Assembly: GCA_045596285.1 (NCBI GenBank)
Contig: JAZOCA010000130.1
Span: 1 to 64,000 of the forward strand
Length of the DNA: 64,000 nt
Origin: HGM11416 sp045596285
GTDB taxonomy: Bacteria; Bacillota; Clostridia; Christensenellales; Borkfalkiaceae
Direction: 5' to 3'
Shown: positions 18,197 through 26,474 of the stretch, in pieces
Numbering within the stretch: position 1 is the first letter of the stretch
How the letters are laid out: each line of letters starts with the position of its first letter
Program-made: the position numbers and the translations under genes
Notes under the pieces: model-generated
Databases searched by the model: none
Told to the model about the DNA's origin: nothing
The model's input: the letters and a program-made list of their open reading frames with translations, nothing else

Positions 18197-19453
18197 GTGA
18201 TATTTAAGTGTAAAGAACACCTTACTTGGGATACGTGGGTTTACTATTACAATGGAGTTTATTATGCTTATTATTTAATTACAGACATTTCGCCGGGCGA
18301 AGGCTTTGGTGTTGCAGTATCTACGGACGGGATACATTTTGAAGATAAGGGAATTTGTATTTCTGCATCTGATAAAATGGTATTCTATTTGGGGACTGGT
18401 GCTATTTGGAAAAGCCCATATTTTGAACAGGATAAGTTGTTTTTGTGTAATTATTCAGAATGGAGAAAGGATGAAGAAACAGGTTTAAACGTTCAAAATA
18501 TCTTTTTTGCAAAATCAACCGATCTTATTCATTGGAAAAAATTGGGCGAAGAAAATATCTTTAAAATAGACGAATCTTTTTATAAAAAGTACGAGTTAGA
18601 CGGCGGTAGATGGGATTGCATTTTTCCATATATTGAAAACGGCAAATATCACGGATTTTTTACTGCTACGCCTAAAGATTATTTTGGTTGCGGTTATGCT
18701 GTTAGCGAAAATGGTATAAACTGGATGGCTCAAAAACCACCAAAATTCCAAATAGAAGAAAAAGGAATTTATGAAGGTATAGAGTGCGGTGCAACGTGTA
18801 AGCATAAAGATAAGTATTATATCTTGATGGGTACGTACGTAAACGAATACGGCATGGCAGTTTTAACTAGCGATAAAATAAATGGTGTTTATAGACCGCA
18901 AGAAAAGAATTTTGCACTTTTAGCAAATCGTTCGTTTAGGCATGCGTATTTTATGCGTTTTTTTGAAAAAGATGGGCAGTTGCTTGTTAATCACCATTGT
19001 ATTTCAAGAGAAGAAAACAAATATTTTAGGCCCACAACTTTACTTTCTCCTTTTAAACTCGTTGACTTTGACGAAGAGGGAATTCTTCGCTTAAAATGGT
19101 TTAAGAATAACAATTTATTAAAAGGAAAAAATATTGATACCTTTGAAAATAAAGCGTTTTTTGCGCAGGGTATAACAAATAAGCGCATAGAAATAAAAGG
19201 CGATAAAAATGAAACACTTTCATTCGCTATTGATAGAAGTAAAGGTAAGGTAACAATCTTGTGCAACGGCGCTGTTGTGGAGGAAATAGATAGGGCTATT
19301 GATTTTACAACGGGTAATTTTATTTTGTTGTGTAGGGATGGTTTTATTGAACTTTATATTGACGATTGGTTTATTACTTGCTATACGTTAGATTTTAATA
19401 TAAAAGAAGTGTGTTCAGATACAAACATAAATATTTTTGAATTAAGTATATAG
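18197..19453 (+). CDS. Divergent cytosolic GH32-superfamily protein
   Basis: A 418-aa protein with no signal peptide. It starts at GTG directly after the previous stop codon, with a strong AGGAGG site 5 nt upstream. Repeated blade-like segments (NGVYYAYYL, STDGIHFEDKG, STDLIHWKK, NGKYHGFF) indicate a five-bladed propeller, and the end (IELYIDDWFITCY) resembles the GH32 C-terminal sandwich. Candidate catalytic residues are Asp in HLTWDTW, Asp in GGRWDCIF and Glu196 in IECGATC, in the right order for GH32. None of the standard NDPNG, RDP or ECP motifs is exact. It may process an imported fragment with an unusual linkage, or be a non-catalytic relative. Confidence 0.65.
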   Translation: MIFKCKEHLTWDTWVYYYNGVYYAYYLITDISPGEGFGVAVSTDGIHFEDKGICISASDKMVFYLGTGAIWKSPYFEQDKLFLCNYSEWRKDEETGLNVQNIFFAKSTDLIHWKKLGEENIFKIDESFYKKYELDGGRWDCIFPYIENGKYHGFFTATPKDYFGCGYAVSENGINWMAQKPPKFQIEEKGIYEGIECGATCKHKDKYYILMGTYVNEYGMAVLTSDKINGVYRPQEKNFALLANRSFRHAYFMRFFEKDGQLLVNHHCISREENKYFRPTTLLSPFKLVDFDEEGILRLKWFKNNNLLKGKNIDTFENKAFFAQGITNKRIEIKGDKNETLSFAIDRSKGKVTILCNGAVVEEIDRAIDFTTGNFILLCRDGFIELYIDDWFITCYTLDFNIKEVCSDTNINIFELSI

Positions 19454-19565
19454 CAATTAATAAAATAGCGGTTAATTTTAATTGTTCAACAGTTAATAAT
19501 AAATCGATATTAAATTTGTTTACTTAATAATACGTTACGATAAAGATAGAAAGGAGTTTGTGAAT

Positions 19566-20591
19566 ATGACGTCAAAAGAATTAGTATATAATACTTTGGC
19601 TTTTAAAAATACGGAAAGAGCCCCACGTCAACTATGGACGTTACCTTGGGCTTCATTTGTTTATCCTGATGAACTAAAAGCGATTAGGGAAGAATTTCCA
19701 GATGATATAGTTGAAGTTGTGCCTGATTTTAAGCAACCTTATCAAGTGAGAAAGGGTAATCAATATGAAAACGGAGAATACACTGACGAATGGGGTTGCG
19801 TTTTTGAAAATATACATAGAGGGATTATAGGAGAAGTTAAAAAGCCTATAGTTCAAGATGAAGAATGGGACGACGTAACAAACGTTACTATTCCTTATGA
19901 GTTACTTTCTTTTGATATTGAAGAAGTGAATCAAAAAATCAGAACTGAATATAAAGATAAATTTACGCTTGCAGGTTGCTTGCTTAGACCTTTTGAACAG
20001 TTGCAATTCATAAGGGGAACTGAAAATTTATATATGGATTTATGCTACCGTCCTAAAAAATTCCTTGATTTTATGCAAGTTATGCACGGTTTTTACTGTG
20101 AATTGATTGAAAAATGGTGTAAAACGGATATTGACGCTATATTTATAATGGACGACTGGGGTAGTCAAAAGTCTTTACTTATTTCACCTGCAATGTGGGA
20201 AGAATTATTTATGCCACTTTATAGCGATTATATTACGATTGCTAAAAAATATGGCAAAAAAGCATTTATGCATAGTGATGGTTATACGTTAGATATTATT
20301 CCAAAACTTATTGATATAGGCTTGGATGCATTTAACACTCAAATTTTCTGTATGGGTGCAGATAAATTAGAAAAATATAAAGGAAAAATCACATTTTGGG
20401 GTGAAGTTGATCGCCAACATTTATTACCTAACGGAAGCACAGAAGATATTTTTAATGCAGTTAAATCTGTTTATGAATCGCTTTATCAAAATGGTGGTTG
20501 TATTGCTCAATGTGAATTTGGTGCAGGTGCAAAGCCAGAAAACGTTCGCGAAGTTTTTAATGCTTGGAATAAATTAACTTCAAAAAAATAA
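19566..20591 (+). CDS. Uroporphyrinogen decarboxylase-like protein (2)
   Basis: A URO-D-superfamily barrel protein of about 341 aa. The start at the ATG at 19566 is preferred over the GTG at 19560, because AGGAG (19552-19556) is then 9 nt away. Where the first paralogue has HSCGD, this one has HSDGY (His236, Asp238), so the usual zinc Cys is replaced. It lies 112 nt downstream of the importer operon and may be co-transcribed with it. No terminator lies between, and a promoter in the gap is only weakly suggested. Function is unknown; it is in a carbohydrate locus rather than a haem locus. Confidence 0.82.
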   Translation: MTSKELVYNTLAFKNTERAPRQLWTLPWASFVYPDELKAIREEFPDDIVEVVPDFKQPYQVRKGNQYENGEYTDEWGCVFENIHRGIIGEVKKPIVQDEEWDDVTNVTIPYELLSFDIEEVNQKIRTEYKDKFTLAGCLLRPFEQLQFIRGTENLYMDLCYRPKKFLDFMQVMHGFYCELIEKWCKTDIDAIFIMDDWGSQKSLLISPAMWEELFMPLYSDYITIAKKYGKKAFMHSDGYTLDIIPKLIDIGLDAFNTQIFCMGADKLEKYKGKITFWGEVDRQHLLPNGSTEDIFNAVKSVYESLYQNGGCIAQCEFGAGAKPENVREVFNAWNKLTSKK

Positions 20592-20695
20592 TGATTACCC
20601 ACTTAAAAAGTTGAACAAGATATTACTATTTATAGCTGTCATTTCAGAACCTATAGGGCTCGAACTAAATTTTTGTTTTTAAGATAGAAAACTAA

Positions 20696-20724
20696 TTGAC
20701 TTTATATATAAAAATAACTATAAT
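20696..20724 (+). promoter_or_regulatory. Promoter of the 102-aa membrane protein
   Basis: TTGACT (20696-20701), a 17-nt spacer and TATAAT (20719-20724), with a leader of about 75 nt before the TTG start at 20808. The gap before it (20592-20695) shows only a possible decayed intergenic repeat near 20619-20645. Confidence 0.75.
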
Positions 20725-20807
20725 AATGTTAAAATATGTTAAGAAAAAACATTTTTAATTTATGCACGCATTGATTATATGCTGTAAAAAATAAGGAGGA
20801 AGTTTTT

Positions 20808-21116
20808 TTGAAGAAAGACATATTTAATGGTTATATCTTAGAATCACAAAAGAAATACGTTAAGGGGCAGTTAATTGCAACTCCTATTGTTTTTTTCCTA
20901 CTTGCATGTGTATTCATGTTTTTTGCGGTTGCATATGGTGATCAAATGCAAGGGGCAGTGAAAAATTTTATCTATTTTCTTTTTGGATTTTCAATGTTAA
21001 GCGCGATACTATACCCAACACTTGCGCTTTTGTGCATAAGAAATTATCCTAAATGTAAAAAGATAATGTTTTTATTTATATCGGATAAGACTGTTTTTAA
21101 TGATAAAGAAAAATAA
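20808..21116 (+). CDS. Small two-helix membrane protein, unknown
   Basis: A 102-aa protein starting at TTG, with AAGGAGG eight nt upstream. It has two hydrophobic segments, about residues 22-42 and 52-78, a short charged N-terminus and a lysine-rich tail. I do not recognise the family. It has its own promoter and its own terminator, so it is a single-gene unit between the fructan locus and the backbone. Confidence 0.75.
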   Translation: MKKDIFNGYILESQKKYVKGQLIATPIVFFLLACVFMFFAVAYGDQMQGAVKNFIYFLFGFSMLSAILYPTLALLCIRNYPKCKKIMFLFISDKTVFNDKEK

Positions 21117-21140
21117 ACTGTAAGTATAAAACAAAAAAAA

Positions 21141-21167
21141 GAAGCATCAAGTGGTGCTTCTTTTTTT
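21141..21167 (+). terminator. Terminator after the 102-aa gene
   Basis: GAAGCATC and GGTGCTTC form an 8-bp stem with one wobble, followed by seven T. It lies 24 nt after the stop codon. Confidence 0.85.
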
Positions 21168-21225
21168 GTATTTAAAAAACGCACTTTGTTTTTAAATATT
21201 AATTCATATCTAAGCGGTAAAAGTG

Positions 21226-21255
21226 CTAATAATCGCGCTATAGGCGGGTTTTTAT
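21226..21255 (+). repeat. TAATCG/CTATAG intergenic repeat, copy B
   Basis: Core TAATAATCGCGCTATAGGCG followed by GGTTTTT. It lies 60 nt past the terminator of the preceding gene. It marks the first plus-strand copy after the fructan locus. The surrounding stretch 21168-21593 contains no gene. Confidence 0.75.
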
Positions 21256-21324
21256 GGTAAAAATGATATTATTTAGGTGGGATATATAGGGGAAGAAGAA
21301 TTAATTTGAAAGGAATAAAAAAAA

Positions 21325-21397
21325 AGAGCTTTGTAGTGAAATGCACCCCAAAAGTTAGACACTTTTAGGAGGTGCATTTCAAAGTTTTGCTACTCTT
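21325..21397. repeat. IS3-end-like palindrome (possible MITE remnant)
   Basis: TGAAATGCACC (21337-21347) pairs with GGTGCATTTCA (21371-21381), and AAAAGT/ACTTTT extends the inner stem. AAAGAG and CTCTTT close the outer ends. The arm CACCCCAAAAGTTAGACAC resembles the terminal inverted repeats of IS3-type elements. No transposase is present, so this would be a solo end or a miniature element. The identification rests on memory. Confidence 0.45.
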
Positions 21398-21482
21398 TTA
21401 TAATATCTAAAAATCCCTATGGTAAGTGATGTTAGTGTGCTTTTTTATACTTAAAATAGGGAACAAAACTTTGTTAAAAACG

Positions 21483-21510
21483 TTGATAATCGTTCTATAG
21501 GGGTGTTTTG
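21483..21510 (+). repeat. TAATCG/CTATAG intergenic repeat, copy C
   Basis: Core TTGATAATCGTTCTATAGG followed by GGTGTTTTG. It is isolated within a gene-free stretch, 257 nt after copy B. Confidence 0.7.
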
Positions 21511-21593
21511 GGGTTAAATAATTAAAAAGCCAAAAGAAAATAACGCGTTTTATTTATTTGTGATTTTATTAATTTTTTAGATGTAAAATTTAT

Positions 21594-21621
21594 AAAAAAG
21601 GCAACCGCTATTGCCGTTGCC
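21594..21621 (-). terminator. Minus-strand terminator of the YwaF-like gene
   Basis: GGCAAC (21600-21605) pairs with GTTGCC (21616-21621), and on the minus strand six T follow. It lies about 150 nt past the stop of the YwaF-like gene, with repeat copy D in between. Confidence 0.65.
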
Positions 21622-21733
21622 TAAAGTAATTATAAGATAAAAGTTTAGTTGCACTTTTTTAAACGCTTGAAAACCGAAATTATAAGTAGTGTTAATAATT
21701 GTCTTTTTGATTGAAAATAGTGGTTTTATGCGT

Positions 21734-21764
21734 AAAAAGTGGGGTATAGGTCGATTATCGCTAT
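21734..21764 (-). repeat. TAATCG/CTATAG intergenic repeat, copy D
   Basis: On the minus strand the core reads GCGATAATCGACCTATA and continues into CCCCACTTTTT. It begins only about 7 nt after the stop of the minus-strand YwaF-like gene and is in the same sense as that gene. Confidence 0.7.
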
Positions 21765-21770
21765 TTTTAT

Positions 21771-22586
21771 CTATTTTGTATCATCACTTTCGTTTGAGAG
21801 TTTTGTATAAAGCGCCGTTTTCTTTTTCTTTGCTTCGCTAACGATTTGAGGTATAGAAACGATAGTGAAAAGAACGGCTAAAATAGCAGAATATAAAACA
21901 AGTCTTACCCCGATGTTTTCGGGTAGTACGTTTGCCAAAGAGTTGCCAGTTGTTCCCGAAGCAAGATACAGAAAGTTTGCACCGGGAATATTTAGGTTGG
22001 CAATAATTGCAAGGGTTGCCATACAGCCAAGAAGTATCAATGGTTTGTAGATTTTACGCCAGTTAGGCCTGAATCCGTGAACGAAAGTAACGTATAACAC
22101 ACAGTATATAGGTAAAGTGTGTTCAATCCAGAACTGGTAATATCTCCAGTATCTTGGGCCGGTGCTGGCAATTACCGCAGGGGTAAATAGGGGAATAATC
22201 CCTAAGGTTAAACAGATATAAACGGTTATGTCGTAAAGGTGTTTGCTTTTTTTCATGGTCATAAAAGCAACTAAAAAAGCAGACCATTGACAAATTTCAA
22301 GGGGAATCTTCGTTAATAGTTGCTTACCGTTGTTGCCGTTGCCAACGTAAAGCAAACGCCACCAGTAGGCACATTCATTAATAATAATTATGGCGGCTAA
22401 AATAAAACGCAGAGTTTCTTCGCCTTTCCATTTTGCAATTTTTTCGCGATAACGGTAAGTTAAATAAAGCGCTACGCATAATAAAATAAGGGGAGCAAAG
22501 TGCGCAAAAGAAAATTCATGGAAATCTTTTGTTAAAGAAAACCCAAAAAAACCTTCATGGTTAAACTCATAAACAAAATCAGTCAT
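21771..22586 (-). CDS. YwaF-like integral membrane protein
   Basis: A seven-helix membrane protein (about 271 aa) resembling the YwaF/TIGR02206 family, with the characteristic LPLEICQ-type motif (here KIPLEICQWSAFL) and a WIEHTLPIYCVLY segment. I start it at the ATG at 22586, because AAGGAG abuts the upstream ATG at 22595 directly but is 9 nt from this one. The molecular function of the family is not established. It is a single gene on the minus strand with repeat copy D and a hairpin terminator behind it. Confidence 0.85.
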   Translation of the reverse strand: MTDFVYEFNHEGFFGFSLTKDFHEFSFAHFAPLILLCVALYLTYRYREKIAKWKGEETLRFILAAIIIINECAYWWRLLYVGNGNNGKQLLTKIPLEICQWSAFLVAFMTMKKSKHLYDITVYICLTLGIIPLFTPAVIASTGPRYWRYYQFWIEHTLPIYCVLYVTFVHGFRPNWRKIYKPLILLGCMATLAIIANLNIPGANFLYLASGTTGNSLANVLPENIGVRLVLYSAILAVLFTIVSIPQIVSEAKKKKTALYTKLSNESDDTK

Positions 22587-22840
22587 CAAAGCCATCTCCT
22601 TCTTGTTGATAATTTTATTATATAAAATAATAAAAACAAAGTCAATGGATAATCAATTATATTGCCTAAATTAAGAATATTTTTTAGGCAATAAACAATT
22701 CTTTTTTAATAATGGGTGGTTGATTTAAAGAAGTGTTTTTTTAGGGTAAATTAAGATATAACGAACTTTTATTAAGTATACAAAGGTGTTTTTATCAACT
22801 GTTTTTTTATCCTTTTTTTAATAAAAATATTATATAAAAT

Positions 22841-22870
22841 AGCGATAATCGTGCTATAGGCGGGTTTTTT
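22841..22870 (+). repeat. TAATCG/CTATAG intergenic repeat, copy E
   Basis: Core AGCGATAATCGTGCTATAGG followed by CGGGTTTTTT. This copy is not 3' to a same-strand gene. It lies in the 490-nt gap upstream of the esterase gene at 23078, and the gap otherwise holds only that gene's promoter. Confidence 0.75.
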
Positions 22871-22988
22871 TAAATAATTAAAGTGTTGTTAGTAAAAATT
22901 AATAAAATATGCTTGCTTTTTGCTATGTGATTAAAAAAAGAAGTTGTTTATTAAGTACTAATGTGCTGAATAATTTTTTAACTTTCTA

Positions 22989-23017
22989 TTGACAATTTTC
23001 CTTTGTTGTGATATTAT
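22989..23017 (+). promoter_or_regulatory. Promoter of the lone esterase gene
   Basis: TTGACA (22989-22994), a 17-nt spacer and TATTAT (23012-23017). The start falls inside the palindrome that follows. Confidence 0.75.
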
Positions 23018-23025
23018 AAAAACAG

Positions 23026-23056
23026 TTAGTAAACAATGCCGTTGTTTACTAAACAA
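23026..23056. promoter_or_regulatory. Operator-like double palindrome at the transcription start
   Basis: TTAGTAAACAA (23026-23036) pairs with TTGTTTACTAA (23042-23052), an 11-bp stem. In addition TTGTTTA-C-TAAACAA (23042-23056) is itself a perfect 15-bp palindrome. Placed at +1 to +32, it fits a repressor site (LacI or similar) or a leader hairpin. Confidence 0.6.
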
Positions 23057-23077
23057 AAAGGCAAAAAGGAAAGAACT

Positions 23078-25192
23078 ATGAAAAGAACAATTATAGCTAT
23101 CGTGTGTGTATTGATGGTTGCTTGCTTAGGTTTTGTAATATTTATAACCGTGCAAGATAAAGGGCAAAGCAGCAGCGCTGAATCAACCGTCGGCAATCAA
23201 TCTTCAATCGAAAATCAAGAACCGGAATATAGCGGAGAAGAAGAAAATTACGTTGCTTCGGATACGGTTTTATCTTTTTCAACAGATGATAAAGATAAAA
23301 TAATTCTCGAGCCGAATTTTGACGTAAGTTTGTATACTCAAAGCGCTGGCACGGCTATTGTTCCCTATCAATTTTTTGCAAGCGGAATGTGTTTGCAACG
23401 CGATGCAATTAACCGCATTTGGGGGGATGCAAAAAACGCAGAGCATATAGCGGTAGAAATAAAAGGCAACGTTTATTACGGAAATGTAGTAAACGGCAAA
23501 TTTGAAGTTTATTTGCCAAAGATGCAAGCGGGTGGGCCGTATGATTTAACTTTTATTACCGAAGCGGGAAGAAAGGTTTTATCAAACGTATATATCGGCG
23601 AAGTATTTTTATTAAGCGGTCAGTCTAATATGGAATTTCAACCGCAACACGCGGGCGACGTTTTAAAAGACTTATATTCTACTTCCGCTTGCGTTAACGA
23701 TCAAATTCGCATGTTACAAATAGGTTGGTTAACGCCTAACGCGCCCACTACGGACGTTATGAATTATTGTCAATGGCAAAGCGCAAACCAAAGCACAATA
23801 CCTAATTTTACCGCGGTTGGTTATATTTTTGGCAAGCAAATGCAAGAAGAATTAAATTGCCCCGTAGGGTTAATTTCCAACCCCGTTGGCGGTTCTAGCA
23901 TAGAATTTTGGCTTAGCGAAGCAAACTATAACAAGGTTCAAGAAAGTTACGCTACTTATACAGACGGCACTACCATTTTAACCCCGTGTTTGGGCTATAA
24001 TGGAATGCTTTACCCCTTAACTGGGCTAAACGTAAGGGGCGTGGTTTGGTATCAAGGCGAGAGTAATGCTTTTGGCACGGAAGAATATTACGATATTGCG
24101 TTAGAAATTTTTATGAATCAATGCAGGGATATGTTCAATAACGAACAGCTTGCATTTACTTTATGTGAACTTGCGCGCTATGAAGGCAATCCTTACGCGT
24201 ATAGTATCGTTAACGAAAGAATAAATTACGTTGCTCAAAAGGATGATTATTCCGTTGTTGCCAGAAACTTAGACCTTGGCGACTGGTACGATATTCACCC
24301 CAAGGATAAACGTGAAATAGGAAGAAGAACTGCTTACGAAACGTTAAGAAATTTCTTCAATAAGCAAAAAGAAGCGCCGGTTACTATTGATAGGTATACT
24401 TTTAACGAAGATGGAAGCGTTAGTATAGAACTTTCTTGTGAAGCGGATATCGTAAACGGAAGCAACGGTTTTGAAGTTTACGTAAACGGAAAATATACTT
24501 ATACTTGCGACGCCCAAATCAGCGGAAAAACCTTAACGCTAACTGCCAACGGAACTATCACTAAAGTAAGATACGGTTATACTTGTAAAATGACTGAAGC
24601 CGTTAAAAACGACGTAAGTAAAATGGTAACGGTATACGATAAAAATGGATTCCCATTAGATTTATTTATGATTGCTAATCCTTTAGCAGGCGACGCAAAC
24701 TTACCAGATGCTCCCAGCTTGTCTGCTGGTTACTGCGATAGCGGATATCAAATAAGCGTGGAAGAGCAAAGTGGTGCATACGTTATAGACAAAAAGGCGT
24801 CTGCCGGTCAATGGACGGCTGCAATGCTAACCGTTGCGGATTATAATAGCGCATACGATTTGTTAAGTATTAAACTCACTACGGAAAACGTAAAAAATCT
24901 TACAATACAGTTAACGGTTGGCGGTGTTAGCGCGTCAGGTTCGCCATACACTATGTATATAGTATTATACCAGGCAAACGTTTCAGACGGAGAACATGAA
25001 ATCAACGTCGATTTAAACAATATTGCAATGCTAAATGAATCTTGGCAAGTTATACCGAATTCAAGCGTTAAAGATTATGAAATTAAAACAATCGCATTCT
25101 CTTTAGATACGGCGGTAGAAGTTACTTCGCTTGTTAAACAGGATTCTTCTTGCACCGTTTCTGACGTAACTTTTAAGGCTAGCAAAAACTAA
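23078..25192 (+). CDS. SGNH sialate O-acetylesterase-like surface protein
   Basis: A DUF303/SASA-type esterase of about 704 aa, paralogous to the one at 11719-13311. The blocks LSGQSNMEF, VVWYQGESN and GDWYDIHP are intact. The start at the ATG at 23078 has AAGGA 7 nt upstream. The in-frame ATG at 23036 lies inside the operator palindrome and lacks a ribosome site. The N-terminus is a hydrophobic segment that continues past a possible lipobox Cys, so a membrane anchor is as likely as a lipoprotein. About 150 C-terminal residues form a beta-sandwich resembling a carbohydrate-binding module. It is a stand-alone transcription unit with its own promoter, palindrome and terminator. Confidence 0.87.
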   Translation: MKRTIIAIVCVLMVACLGFVIFITVQDKGQSSSAESTVGNQSSIENQEPEYSGEEENYVASDTVLSFSTDDKDKIILEPNFDVSLYTQSAGTAIVPYQFFASGMCLQRDAINRIWGDAKNAEHIAVEIKGNVYYGNVVNGKFEVYLPKMQAGGPYDLTFITEAGRKVLSNVYIGEVFLLSGQSNMEFQPQHAGDVLKDLYSTSACVNDQIRMLQIGWLTPNAPTTDVMNYCQWQSANQSTIPNFTAVGYIFGKQMQEELNCPVGLISNPVGGSSIEFWLSEANYNKVQESYATYTDGTTILTPCLGYNGMLYPLTGLNVRGVVWYQGESNAFGTEEYYDIALEIFMNQCRDMFNNEQLAFTLCELARYEGNPYAYSIVNERINYVAQKDDYSVVARNLDLGDWYDIHPKDKREIGRRTAYETLRNFFNKQKEAPVTIDRYTFNEDGSVSIELSCEADIVNGSNGFEVYVNGKYTYTCDAQISGKTLTLTANGTITKVRYGYTCKMTEAVKNDVSKMVTVYDKNGFPLDLFMIANPLAGDANLPDAPSLSAGYCDSGYQISVEEQSGAYVIDKKASAGQWTAAMLTVADYNSAYDLLSIKLTTENVKNLTIQLTVGGVSASGSPYTMYIVLYQANVSDGEHEINVDLNNIAMLNESWQVIPNSSVKDYEIKTIAFSLDTAVEVTSLVKQDSSCTVSDVTFKASKN

Positions 25193-25212
25193 TAATTAAG
25201 TATAGTTAAAAC

Positions 25213-25247
25213 AAAAAGGCTAACGTAATTTTTTCGCTAGCCTTTTT
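25213..25247 (+). terminator. Terminator after the lone esterase
   Basis: AAAAAGGCTA and TAGCCTTTTT form the stem (25213-25222 with 25238-25247), extended by a CG/CG pair after a mismatch, and a T-run follows. It lies 20 nt past the stop. Confidence 0.88.
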
Positions 25248-25303
25248 ACGTTAATAAAAATTTATTTAGAGTAAAGTTTAGTGGTTTTTATTTTTAAAAT
25301 ATT

Positions 25304-25330
25304 AGATAATCACGCTATAGGCAGTTTTTT
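25304..25330 (+). repeat. TAATCG/CTATAG intergenic repeat, copy F
   Basis: Core TAGATAATCACGCTATAGG followed by CAGTTTTTTTT. It lies 56 nt past the esterase terminator and 130 nt before the AEC transporter gene. Confidence 0.7.
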
Positions 25331-25408
25331 TTAAAAAAATATCCCCAAAAAAATAACGTAAAACACAATAAATAGATCTTTAAAATATTTCATAAGCGTT
25401 TTTAAAAA

Positions 25409-25437
25409 TTGATAAAAATAAAAAGTTGTGCTATAAT
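25409..25437 (+). promoter_or_regulatory. Promoter of the AEC transporter
   Basis: TTGATA (25409-25414), a 17-nt spacer and TATAAT (25432-25437). AAAGGAG precedes the ATG at 25460. Confidence 0.75.
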
Positions 25438-25459
25438 GCTAACGTAAAGGAGATTTTTT

Positions 25460-26422
25460 ATGGACGCGTTATGGATAATGCTTAAAAACGTATTATTATT
25501 CGTTGCTTACGCTTTGCCGGGTTTTATTCTTGTAAAAAGTAAAGCGCTAAAAACGGGCGAAAGTATATCGCTTTCTAAATTGCTAACGTACGTTGGCATG
25601 CCTTTTTTAATTTTATCAAGCGTGCTGAGCATAGAACTTACCAAAGATTTTACAAAAACCGCTATTGTCGCGTTTGTTTTTTGCCTTTTAATAACCTTTG
25701 CTTTTTTCTTTTTAACTGCATTGTTAACGGCAAAGGAAGCAAATTACAAAAAACGTGGAGTAATGCGCTTTGCAATGACCTTTTCTAACAACGGATTTTT
25801 GGGAATTCCGCTTGCAATTGCAGTTTTTAAAAACGATCCTTTTATAATATCAGTCGTGCTGGTGTTCAATCTTGTAAATAACGTAATGCTGTATACTATG
25901 GGCGCGTACTTGATTTCCGGCGATAAAAGTAAAATAAGTTTTAAAAAGGCAATATTTAACCCAGTATTTATTTCTTTTATCGTGGGAATAGTTTTAAACC
26001 TGCTATCGGTAAAACGTTACGTGCCAGAAGTGGTTAGTTTTTGCGACGGGTTAAAGAATATAGTAACGCCACTTTCAATGACGATATTAGGGGTAAAACT
26101 CGCCGACGTTCCCATAAAATCACTTTTTAACAGTAAAAGCGTTTATTACGTTTCTTTAATAAAAATAATAGTGATGCCGATAGTATGCGTGTTTTTAGGG
26201 TTTGTTCTTATTAAGGCATTTTCAATACCGCAAGATGCGATTTACGCTTTCTTTATTTCTTTTGCCGTACCAACTGCTTCGCTTGCAACAACTTTTGCAG
26301 ATCAGTTTAACGGCGATACGGCAACTTCTGTTTCTTGCACGTTAGGGAGTACGCTTTTATCGGTTATAACCATACCCATACTGTTTTATTTATTGAATTT
26401 AATTATACCATTTATTCTTTAA
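25460..26422 (+). CDS. AEC-family (auxin efflux carrier-like) transporter
   Basis: A 320-aa membrane protein with about ten hydrophobic helices in two halves. It carries AEC-family landmarks: TFSNNGFLGIPLAIAV in the first half and SFAVPTASLATTFA in the second. The family moves organic anions such as malate. The substrate here is unknown. It is a single-gene unit with its own promoter, closed by a hairpin terminator that carries the local repeat in its loop. Confidence 0.9.
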   Translation: MDALWIMLKNVLLFVAYALPGFILVKSKALKTGESISLSKLLTYVGMPFLILSSVLSIELTKDFTKTAIVAFVFCLLITFAFFFLTALLTAKEANYKKRGVMRFAMTFSNNGFLGIPLAIAVFKNDPFIISVVLVFNLVNNVMLYTMGAYLISGDKSKISFKKAIFNPVFISFIVGIVLNLLSVKRYVPEVVSFCDGLKNIVTPLSMTILGVKLADVPIKSLFNSKSVYYVSLIKIIVMPIVCVFLGFVLIKAFSIPQDAIYAFFISFAVPTASLATTFADQFNGDTATSVSCTLGSTLLSVITIPILFYLLNLIIPFIL

Positions 26423-26430
26423 TAAAAAAT

Positions 26431-26467
26431 GAAAGTCGCGCTAACAATGCTATAGCGCGACTTTTTT
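26431..26467. terminator. Bidirectional terminator containing repeat copy G
   Basis: GTCGCGCTA (26435-26443) pairs with TAGCGCGAC (26453-26461), then six T follow. A-rich sequence on the left makes it usable on the minus strand too, between convergent genes. The stretch TAACAATGCTATAGCGCG is a variant of the dispersed intergenic repeat, so the repeat core forms the loop and right arm. Confidence 0.85.
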
Positions 26468-26474
26468 ACATAAA

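Noticed and set aside
23036..23077. Longer start of the lone esterase at 23036
   Set aside because: The ATG sits in the loop of the operator palindrome and has no ribosome site. The ATG at 23078 has AAGGA and begins a proper hydrophobic N-terminus.
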